Positions 9,738-15,911 of a stretch of DNA of 63,437 nt are shown in pieces. The stretch's first letter is position 1, and every line of letters begins with the position of its first letter. The translations under genes were made by a program, and so were the position numbers. The notes below the pieces were generated by a model. The model made no database searches and was not told the origin of the DNA. It saw nothing but the letters and a program-made list of their open reading frames with translations. Source of the DNA: Bacteroides stercorirosoris (GTDB lineage: Bacteria > Bacteroidota > Bacteroidia > Bacteroidales > Bacteroidaceae); NCBI RefSeq assembly GCF_900142015.1, contig NZ_FQZN01000031.1, positions 1 through 63,437 on the forward strand. Direction: 5' to 3'.

Positions 9738-10870
9738 TGTTTCAAACTTTGTTCTACTATTTTTAAAAGGGTTTCATATCCTTCTTGAGAAAAATGAAGA
9801 CCATCAATTGTATATCTCATTTTCAAATCTCCAAACTCATCGGAAAATTCTTTAGTATCAATAAGCGAAACCCTTCTTGAAAAAACTTGATCTATTTTAT
9901 TATTTAAGCCATCTATCCGTTTATTAGGTCTTTCTAAACGGCCATTAGTGTTAACAATCTTGATAAAGTAGATTTTTGCTTTAGGATTTTTCCACTCAAT
10001 GAAATCGAATATATGCGAAATGCTTTCTATAATAAATTCATCCGAATAAGGACATACAATATCATTGATACCATGCATTACGATAAATATATCTGAATTG
10101 CAATTCAGCAAGTCAGGTTTCAAAATATACTTTTCATATTCAACGGAAGATATTCCTCTAATCCCACAATTCCGTATGTTATATCCACCTATTTTATCGC
10201 ATCCCCATAAATCAATTTGTGAATGACCAACCAAGCAGATTGTATCACTATCATCACATTGCAAAAAGATATTTTCTTTTTCTTTTATTCGCTCAAGTAT
10301 AGATTTAGTGAGTAACCTCCGACCAATCTTTTTCTTTTTTAAGACTAAAGCTAACTCAAATTTATCTATTGAATCAATAGTAAGCGCTTCTTCATCAGAC
10401 AGTACATAATATGAAGTCTGCGCATAAGGGGAAGTTCCTATTAGTACAAACGCATTCGAAACAAACGGAAATTTATTTCGAACAAACACACCAAGGCCAA
10501 TATCAAACGAATTTATATATTGTTGATTTACAGAAAGAAGTACTCCATCTTGAAAATCACAGATAGCATTTATAATTGATTTTTCAGTAAGAAAAATGGC
10601 CGTTCCTGAAACCCAAATTGTATTGGTAGTCAAAAACGGTCTTTCACTTACAACCTTTACAGGATATTTTTTTGCAAGCTTTGCTATTTTTGAAGATTTT
10701 GTTAAAAGATATATTTCAGAAAAGAGGGTTATAGCACATACTACATCACAAACATATTCAAAACATAATTTACCCCAAAGACCAAGGGTATAGAAATCAT
10801 AGGATTGTTGATTGTCTGACTGGCAATTTATTATAGCTATAAATTCTTTATCATACTGATTAATTGGCAT
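9734..10870 (-). CDS. Fusion: degenerate cytidylyltransferase-like domain + SGNH/GDSL hydrolase
   Basis: The protein has 378 residues from the ATG at 10870; a TTG at 10891 would overlap neuB. Residues ~195-375 form an SGNH hydrolase. Block I is CLVGHSQIDLWG (GHS instead of GDS, Ser kept), block II includes NCGIRGISS, block III is MHGINDI, and block V is DGLHFSQEGY with the catalytic Asp/His. Residues ~10-185 resemble the nucleotidyltransferase fold of NeuA in layout (FAIINCQS at the start, then LTKSSKIAKLAKKYPVKVV), but the IPARSGSKG motif is gone. Group B Streptococcus NeuA also joins a CMP-sialate synthetase to an SGNH sialic-acid O-acetylesterase, so a sialic acid O-acetylesterase (or acyltransferase) role is likely. 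The N-terminal homology is my inference. Confidence 0.68.
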   Translation of the reverse strand: MPINQYDKEFIAIINCQSDNQQSYDFYTLGLWGKLCFEYVCDVVCAITLFSEIYLLTKSSKIAKLAKKYPVKVVSERPFLTTNTIWVSGTAIFLTEKSIINAICDFQDGVLLSVNQQYINSFDIGLGVFVRNKFPFVSNAFVLIGTSPYAQTSYYVLSDEEALTIDSIDKFELALVLKKKKIGRRLLTKSILERIKEKENIFLQCDDSDTICLVGHSQIDLWGCDKIGGYNIRNCGIRGISSVEYEKYILKPDLLNCNSDIFIVMHGINDIVCPYSDEFIIESISHIFDFIEWKNPKAKIYFIKIVNTNGRLERPNKRIDGLNNKIDQVFSRRVSLIDTKEFSDEFGDLKMRYTIDGLHFSQEGYETLLKIVEQSLKQ

Positions 10871-10877
10871 ATACAAA

Positions 10878-11894
10878 TCATTCAATTTCAATCAACTCAT
10901 CTCCACCAAAATCTCGCACAGCAACAGTACCAACCACATTGTACCACTCCATTGGGCTAATTCCATTTCCCGGCCGTTTACATGTAAGATTATCTTCTGT
11001 TAGAATTTCACCTTTTTTGATTGGCTTACGTGCAACGATTGATTTACGAGCAATATTAATATTCCGACGTTCAGATTCTGTCACTTTTTTACCACCTTCA
11101 CCGGCAATTATTTCAATACGGCGTACATTATGACAAAGTTCCTTAAGCTCCTCAGGAGTTGCAGAAGCCTTATGATCAGGACCGGGAAGATTTTTATCAA
11201 GAGTAAAGTGCTTTTCAATCATAACAATGTCTTTCATGCAAGCACCAATAGCCGCCACGTAACCGACAGAGTGGTCAGAAAAGCCTATTTTTATATGAGG
11301 AAATTCTTTATGCAATGTATCTATCGCACTAAGATTCACATCTTCATCCGGTGTAGGATATTCTGTATTACAATGTAATATTACAAGATTTTTAGGATCT
11401 TCGTATTTACAAATGATATTGACCGCTTTGTGTACTTCTTCCATAGTACACATACCGGTAGAAAGAATAATTTTTTTATCAGCAGCCTTAATCTTCGCTA
11501 TACGCTCAAGAAATGGCAAATTAGTAACCTCACCTGAAGGTATTTTCCAAACAGCCTGTCCACTTCGTTGTAAAAAGTCAATCGAATCCATATCAAAAGG
11601 AGTGGAAAAGACGTCAAGTCCCAGACTTATGGCATAATTACGAAGTACGATAAAATCATTATAGGACAATTCAAGCCTACGGGTCATCTCCAACTGATTT
11701 TCATTATTGCCAGTGGTTACTTTTTGATATTCCGCTTTAGGAGCAAATTTTGATATAAGTTCAACAGCTTTGAATGTTTGGAATTTTACAGCATCAACCC
11801 CACAGAATTTTGCCTCTTCCACCATCTTCTTTGCCATTTGAGGAGCACCACAATGATTACAACCTATTTCTGCTATTATATATACATGTTCCAT
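10878..11894 (-). CDS. neuB: N-acetylneuraminate synthase
   Basis: The protein has 338 residues from the ATG at 11894. Upstream in-frame codons lie inside neuD and add a spurious hydrophobic leader. It starts MEHVYIIAEIGCNHCG and carries VDAVKFQTFKA and FSTPFDMDSIDFL, with the TIM-barrel metal- and PEP-binding residues. KIGFSDHSVGYVAAIGA and MIEKHFTLDKNLPGPDHKAS follow. The C-terminal ~60 residues form a SAF/antifreeze-like domain (ARKPIKKGEILTEDNL). It condenses ManNAc with phosphoenolpyruvate to N-acetylneuraminic acid in the cytoplasm. It starts 7 bp after neuD and is followed by the SGNH fusion gene within 7 bp. Confidence 0.95.
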   Translation of the reverse strand: MEHVYIIAEIGCNHCGAPQMAKKMVEEAKFCGVDAVKFQTFKAVELISKFAPKAEYQKVTTGNNENQLEMTRRLELSYNDFIVLRNYAISLGLDVFSTPFDMDSIDFLQRSGQAVWKIPSGEVTNLPFLERIAKIKAADKKIILSTGMCTMEEVHKAVNIICKYEDPKNLVILHCNTEYPTPDEDVNLSAIDTLHKEFPHIKIGFSDHSVGYVAAIGACMKDIVMIEKHFTLDKNLPGPDHKASATPEELKELCHNVRRIEIIAGEGGKKVTESERRNINIARKSIVARKPIKKGEILTEDNLTCKRPGNGISPMEWYNVVGTVAVRDFGGDELIEIE

Positions 11895-11901
11895 ATCTTT
11901 C

Positions 11902-12543
11902 TTACGAATTATATTTATGACTTTTCGACTCGATAACTTTTGCCGGGACACCAACAACAGTAGAATGAGGAGAAACATCTTTTACAACAACTGCACCGGA
12001 ACCCACAAGAGCCCATTCTCCAATAGTTATCTGACCATTGACAACTGTACCAGAACCAATAAAACTACCATCCATACATATCACATCACCATTGAGCGTT
12101 GCATTTGTTGATACATTTACATGACTCTGAATATGGCAACCGTGCTCAACAAGTGCACGTGTGTTTATCACACAATTATCACCTACTGCGCTTCCATGGT
12201 TTAGAATAGCTAACTTCCCAATAAAGCAACCTTCACCTATGGTAGCATGATGCGAAACTAAAGCTGTTTTATCAATTACATTAATCAAAGAAAGTCCCAT
12301 TCCCTTTAGTTTATCAAACCATATTTTTCGTTTCGCATTATTACCTATTGCTACAAAATATACATACGTTTCTGGAATTTCCAGACATTCAATAGAATTT
12401 CCCAAAACTGGAAACCCCAAATGCTCAACACCTTTCGTTTTAATATCATCAATGTATCCCACCATGCGAAAATTCATGTGATCCACTGAATCTAAAACAG
12501 ATTTAGCAAAACCACCTGCTCCTATAATTACAAGATTTTTCAT
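11902..12543 (-). CDS. neuD: Sialic acid O-acetyltransferase family protein (NeuD-like)
   Basis: The protein has 213 residues from the ATG at 12543 (the TTG at 12555 is less likely). The N-terminal ~90 residues (KNLVIIGAGGFAKSVLDSV, VGYIDD) form the small Rossmann-like PglD/NeuD N domain. The rest is a left-handed beta-helix of hexapeptide repeats (TIGEGCFIGKLAILNHGSAVG, ALVEHGCHIQSHVNVSTNATL) ending in VVGVPAKVIESK. NeuD-type enzymes transfer acetyl to sialic acid; PglD relatives acetylate amino-sugars. It directly precedes neuB. With the SGNH esterase two genes downstream it suggests controlled O-acetylation of the sialic acid. Confidence 0.85.
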   Translation of the reverse strand: MKNLVIIGAGGFAKSVLDSVDHMNFRMVGYIDDIKTKGVEHLGFPVLGNSIECLEIPETYVYFVAIGNNAKRKIWFDKLKGMGLSLINVIDKTALVSHHATIGEGCFIGKLAILNHGSAVGDNCVINTRALVEHGCHIQSHVNVSTNATLNGDVICMDGSFIGSGTVVNGQITIGEWALVGSGAVVVKDVSPHSTVVGVPAKVIESKSHKYNS

Positions 12544-12654
12544 TTTTGAATACAATTACTTATAATCACGCCTCATATCTCTCAATTATTTAAAAATTCT
12601 CTGATTGACCTTATCAATTGAGGCAACCTATTCAAAAAAGAAACACATATAATT

Positions 12655-13221
12655 TCAAATTGACTGATCAATATCAAATTCATATACTATTTTGTTTAAC
12701 CTCGGATGTCGTTTGTCTTTTTCACTCAATAATATTTTATCCATCGGTATCCTCCAATTAATTTCCAAGTCTGGATCATCCCAAGTAATCGCCCCTTCAT
12801 ATTGAGGGGCATAAAAGTTATCGCATTTATATTGAAAGATAACTTCCTCGCTCAATACACTAAAACCATGAGCAAAACCACGAGGAATAAATAATTGACG
12901 ATGATTTTCCTCTGTTAGTTCTACTGCCACATGATGTCCAAAAGTAGAAGAACCTTTACGAATATCTACAGCAACATCAAGTACAGCGCCTTTCACAACA
13001 CGCACTAATTTACTTTGGGCAAAAGGCGGTTTCTGAAAATGTAACCCACGGATTACTCCATAGCAAGATTTACTTTCATTATCTTGCACAAACTGTGTAT
13101 GACATACTTTTTCTTCAAATTCCTTTCGATTAAAAGACTCAAAAAAGTAACCACGGGTATCTTTAAAAACACGAGGTTCAATAATGACTACGCCCTCTAT
13201 TGAAGTTTCAATTATATTCAT
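12655..13221 (-). CDS. rfbC: dTDP-4-dehydrorhamnose 3,5-epimerase-like protein
   Basis: This 188-residue cupin-fold epimerase starts MNIIETSIEGVVIIEPRVFKDTRGYFFESF and has GVIRGLHFQKPP (catalytic His), LDVAVDIRKGSSTFG and LFIPRGFAHGFSVLS. All are standard RmlC features. It converts dTDP-4-keto-6-deoxyglucose to the L-rhamno epimer. No rfbA, rfbB or rfbD is in the window, so rhamnose synthesis would need genes elsewhere or beyond the left edge. The gene follows upxZ by 1 bp. About 110 bp separate its end from neuD. Confidence 0.92.
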   Translation of the reverse strand: MNIIETSIEGVVIIEPRVFKDTRGYFFESFNRKEFEEKVCHTQFVQDNESKSCYGVIRGLHFQKPPFAQSKLVRVVKGAVLDVAVDIRKGSSTFGHHVAVELTEENHRQLFIPRGFAHGFSVLSEEVIFQYKCDNFYAPQYEGAITWDDPDLEINWRIPMDKILLSEKDKRHPRLNKIVYEFDIDQSI

Positions 13222-13222
13222 T

Positions 13223-13702
13223 TTATTCCACTGTTACTTCTTCCCACGGATACTGATTCTCCTCAAACCTCTTCAACTCCTCCACAATCTCCGCCTGTTC
13301 CAAAGTCAGCTCATTCTTGTTCCAGATATTGATAATCGTATGCGCCTCACGAGCCAAACTCTCATCATAAAACTCACTATAACAATACGTCAGGAGACGA
13401 ACCTTTAGCAATGAAGGAGAAAGTTTGGGAAGCACTTCCCAGCTACGATCCAAAACATTCTGGATATATTGCTGCTTACAACCATTATCATAAATCGTTG
13501 CAGCGAAAGCTACTAACAAGCCAAGGCAGAGTTCAGCCTCCTCCTCAGCTGTAGTTCCGTGAGAGTTGCAAAGTTCGATAGCTCGTTCGTAAACGTCACG
13601 GTTCAAACGCGTAAATTGGTCCGCATAAATGGGACTTCCATCAAGCCCGTAGGTTAGAAGATGATGGGCTGAAGAAAATAATGATGAAGAATTAAAATCC
13701 AT
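13223..13702 (-). CDS. upxZ: UpxZ-family antagonist of capsule antitermination
   Basis: This 159-residue acidic, helical protein has the expected length and position (second gene of the capsule operon, right after upxY) for the UpxZ family. Conserved-looking stretches include AHHLLTYGLDGSPIYADQF, AEEEAELCLGLLVAF and LLTYCYSEFYDE. In Bacteroides fragilis, UpxZ proteins inhibit the UpxY antiterminators of other capsule loci, so that one capsule dominates per cell. The assignment rests on family resemblance and context. A 277-bp gap with degenerate repeats separates it from upxY. Confidence 0.88.
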   Translation of the reverse strand: MDFNSSSLFSSAHHLLTYGLDGSPIYADQFTRLNRDVYERAIELCNSHGTTAEEEAELCLGLLVAFAATIYDNGCKQQYIQNVLDRSWEVLPKLSPSLLKVRLLTYCYSEFYDESLAREAHTIINIWNKNELTLEQAEIVEELKRFEENQYPWEEVTVE

Positions 13703-13979
13703 ATTATTAATTGTTATATTTCAAAAAGAGAAGAGCTATTTCACTTATGAAAGAAAAATCAGGCTGATTTGTAAAAGAGAAGAGCCGTTTCAAAAGAGAA
13801 GACCTTTCGACAAGCTCAGGATGACGGACTCTAACGACAATTAACGGGATATCAATAATTAATACAAATCAATAACTAATATCAATGACTATCAGCAATT
13901 AATACTGATTACCAATCAGCGACTATTATCAATCAATAACTATTACAAATCAATAACCATTACCAGCCAATGACTTTTA
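13703..13979. repeat. Gap between upxY and upxZ with degenerate AT-rich tandem repeats and a RUP-like core
   Basis: From about 13850 to 13979 the plus strand is a run of ~17-20-bp degenerate units built around AATCAATAACTATTA-like words, continuing into the upxY stop region. At 13803-13825 lies a GACAAGCTCAGGATGAC core, also found within an inverted-repeat element at 26752-26840. No convincing ORF or terminator is seen. Confidence 0.55.
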
Positions 13980-14555
13980 TCAATCAACGGCTATCGGCTC
14001 CACAAGAGTAGGTGGAATAAAAGTAGTAGCAACAGCCATGACACCTTCGATATTAACCACCACACGGCGATCATGACGAATACGGACAAACTCACCGATC
14101 ACACCTTTGAAAACACCATCGGTGATACGAACTTTCTGACCTTTCACCAGGTTCAGCTCGGCTGATTCTATATAAAGAATGGCTTCATCGTGACTGCCTG
14201 CCACGAGAATAAAACTGCGCATCTGTGCATCAGGAATAACAACCGGACGACAATACTCACGGTTCATTATGAAACGTATAGGCATCGTGCCCTCAAGCTC
14301 ATCCTTCAAAACGTCTATGCGCTTGCGCGTAGAATGAACGAAAACAAGATTATGGATGGCAGGAACTAACCTGCGCACACGCTTACCACCTTTCATCACC
14401 ATTCCATAACACATTGGAATAAAGCTTTCTATGCCCTCCTTATCAAGAATAGACTTCAAAGTCAATTCACGACTATAGGAAACACGGACAGCAAACCAAT
14501 GGGGAGTTTGAGAGTTGGAAGTTGAAAGTTGAGAGTCAGTACTTTCAGTCATCAT
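13980..14555 (-). CDS. upxY: UpxY-family transcription antiterminator (NusG-like)
   Basis: The protein has 191 residues (ATG at 14555; the next ATG, at 14552, is equally possible). The N-terminal NGN domain (PHWFAVRVSYSRELTLKSILD, ESFIPMCYGMV, NLVFVHSTRKRID) is followed by a KOW domain (LVKGQKVRITDGVFKGVIGEF). UpxY proteins are locus-specific NusG paralogues. In B. fragilis they act on the 5' leader of their own capsule transcript to prevent premature termination. The gene is the first of the capsule operon. It has a ~230-nt leader back to the left arm of the predicted invertible promoter, and a small hairpin 5 nt before the start codon. Confidence 0.93.
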   Translation of the reverse strand: MMTESTDSQLSTSNSQTPHWFAVRVSYSRELTLKSILDKEGIESFIPMCYGMVMKGGKRVRRLVPAIHNLVFVHSTRKRIDVLKDELEGTMPIRFIMNREYCRPVVIPDAQMRSFILVAGSHDEAILYIESAELNLVKGQKVRITDGVFKGVIGEFVRIRHDRRVVVNIEGVMAVATTFIPPTLVEPIAVD

Positions 14556-14560
14556 ATTTT

Positions 14561-14577
14561 CGCAAAGTCACTTTGCG
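14561..14577 (-). promoter_or_regulatory. Leader hairpin immediately upstream of upxY
   Basis: CGCAAAG-TCA-CTTTGCG forms a perfect 7-bp stem with a 3-nt loop, ending 5 nt before the upxY start codon at 14555. It would sit over the ribosome-binding region of the mRNA or act as a pause site. Function is inferred only. Confidence 0.45.
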
Positions 14578-14784
14578 TCAGGATATTTTCCAGGGACACC
14601 GGAGTAGTGAAATACCTACCGGTCAAGTTATGTAATGCGATTATTTTCAATAACTTATTCTGCATTCATCTTATCTCAGAACTTCCTACCATCACGGAAA
14701 AAGAAGCAGTGAAACAATTATGTGAAGCTCTTAGAGGCAAAAGCTATAAACGAAGGAATTAAGGAAGATAAATCGTCTTTTAAT

Positions 14785-14989
14785 CGTTCGTTTAATGGAC
14801 GCCAAGATTTGTAAAAAAAACGCCTCTTCCCGTAGCGTTCATTCGAATAGATATTAATATTATTTTTTAGGATTTAAAAACCTGTACATTAGATATTTAC
14901 ATAAACAAAAAAGAACTTAGAAAAATATTTTTATCGAACATTTTGGTCATTCCAAAAATACCCTTTACCTTTGCACCATTAAACGAACG
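14785..14989. promoter_or_regulatory. Predicted invertible (phase-variable) capsule promoter segment, OFF orientation
   Basis: A perfect 14-bp inverted repeat (CGTTCGTTTAATGG at 14785-14798 and its complement at 14976-14989), extendable by a few bases with one mismatch, encloses 177 bp. Inside, near the right arm, is a Bacteroides-type promoter (14942-14973) reading rightward. The capsule genes are transcribed leftward from 14555. The arrangement (size, arms, promoter next to one arm, upxY immediately beyond) matches the invertible promoters of B. fragilis capsule loci, whose arms contain a similar ACGTTCGT core. In the orientation assembled here the promoter faces away from upxY. No recombinase gene is in the window. 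Confidence 0.82.
14942..14973 (+). promoter_or_regulatory. Bacteroides-type promoter inside the invertible segment
   Basis: TTTG at 14942-14945 (-33 box) and TACCTTTG at 14966-14973 (-7 box, exact TAnnTTTG) are separated by 20 bp. Transcription would start just before or within the right inverted-repeat arm and run rightward, away from the capsule operon. Confidence 0.75.
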
Positions 14990-15390
14990 TTTTTTAAACA
15001 CCTCCCATTTCCCATCCCCAACAAACTATATATCAAATAATTACATACCCAAAAACAGTCTATCAAGCCAACCTCATCAAAAGCTATAAACGAGTGATTA
15101 AGGAAGATAAGGTTCATCCGACAAATACGTAGTTAACGATAAAAGATAAGCTGGTATGCTATTCCTTCGATTACCCCTAACCATTTTTTAATGACTCAAC
15201 TTTTGCAAGCTCAACTTTCACAATTGACGAGGCAACAAGTCCTTTATCTCACATCTAATTCTCCTATATTTACAACTATAGTCATGCCAAAACAGCTATT
15301 TGCATCCCTCAACCCCTATCGACAAGTACCTGTAGGGGCACTTCCAAAAGGGCTACACCATTTGCCCCGGATGGCTACACCCTTTAGTAT

Positions 15391-15429
15391 GTAGGGCTAC
15401 ACCCTTTGTGGCAAAAGGTGTAGCCCTAC
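15391..15429. repeat. Hairpin within GGCTACACC repeat cluster
   Basis: GTAGGGCTACACC at 15391-15403 pairs perfectly with GGTGTAGCCCTAC at 15417-15429 (13 bp). Two or three further GGCTACACC words precede it at about 15347-15390. It may be an intergenic repeat family or a terminator for rightward transcripts; there is no T-tract on the plus-strand side. Confidence 0.6.
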
Positions 15430-15534
15430 ACAAGCAATGCTTATCATATAGAATAACCAATAATTTTTTTCCAACAGTTATTAATCTATCAACAGTAGAA
15501 AAAAAACACTGTAAAGCCACACTGACTATTAGCC

Positions 15535-15606
15535 GTTTACAAGAAGTTAGGAGTTTGCCGACAGATAGTTAACTTCTTGTCGGCAAACTCCTAACTTCTT
15601 GTAAAC
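15535..15606. repeat. 28-bp perfect inverted repeat (long hairpin)
   Basis: Arms at 15535-15562 (beginning GTTTACAAGAAGTTAGG) and 15579-15606 are perfect complements over 28 bp, with a 16-bp loop. No T-tract follows. The size exceeds that of normal intrinsic terminators, so a palindromic repeat element or a structural block to transcription from the OFF-oriented capsule promoter is possible. Confidence 0.75.
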
Positions 15607-15876
15607 AGAGTCTTAATACCTTGTAAGCAGAACAAGATTAGTAATACAACAAGACCTCTAAAATCTATTCAAATTCAACAACAAATAACAAAAGAGATAT
15701 CCAATGCCGAAAAACACGTTCGAAATACTCAAGATTCAGAGCGCTAAAAAAGCGATTAAAGGTATCGCAGTTAGAGAATAGCTTGAAGACTGAGCTTCGG
15801 CTATTAAAAAGACCTTTCAAGATTGTTTTTAATTAATAAAAAGACTTTCAATAATTTATTCTTTATAATTCTTTTG

Positions 15877-15884
15877 TACCTTTG
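15877..15884 (+). promoter_or_regulatory. -7 promoter element of tex
   Basis: TACCTTTG is an exact TAnnTTTG match, 28 bp before the tex ATG. TTTA at 15855-15858 could serve as a weak -33 box. Confidence 0.6.
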
Positions 15885-15911
15885 ACGCTCATTACTCAAA
15901 AACAACTCAAC

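Larger units (their letters stand above)
14737..15110 (+). repeat. Pair of ~34-bp direct repeats flanking the invertible promoter
   Basis: Copies at about 14737-14770 and 15077-15110 share CAAAAGCTATAAACGA and ATTAAGGAAGATAA, with one short difference/indel between them. Both lie outside the inverted repeats at 14785-14798 and 14976-14989. In the plus strand each reads as ...KSYKR..., which may be a remnant of the 3' end of a lost gene. Confidence 0.7.
14990..15876. other. Gene-free stretch between invertible promoter and tex
   Basis: No credible coding sequence is seen; the one 67-codon plus-strand frame at 15191-15394 spans repeats and resembles no family. The stretch holds the second direct repeat (15077-15110), several GGCTACACC repeats with a hairpin (15340-15429), and a very long perfect hairpin (15535-15606). 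The last ~200 bp are AT-rich and lead into the tex promoter. Confidence 0.6.

Noticed and set aside
7916..12543. Legionaminic or pseudaminic acid pathway instead of Neu5Ac
   Set aside because: No dedicated dehydratase, aminotransferase or N-acetyltransferase of those pathways is present; neuC fits direct hydrolysis of UDP-GlcNAc. It is not fully excluded because the locus continues beyond the window.
12655..13221. Claim that the capsule contains rhamnose
   Set aside because: Only the RfbC-like epimerase is visible; the other three dTDP-rhamnose genes are not in the window.
14529..14762. 77-codon plus-strand frame opposite upxY and its leader
   Set aside because: It overlaps upxY antisense and includes the direct repeat. 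The tail ELPTITEKEAVKQL looks protein-like, but only as a possible remnant.
15191..15394. 67-codon plus-strand frame in the upxY-tex gap
   Set aside because: It runs through the GGCTACACC repeats, has no family resemblance and no promoter or ribosome-binding context.
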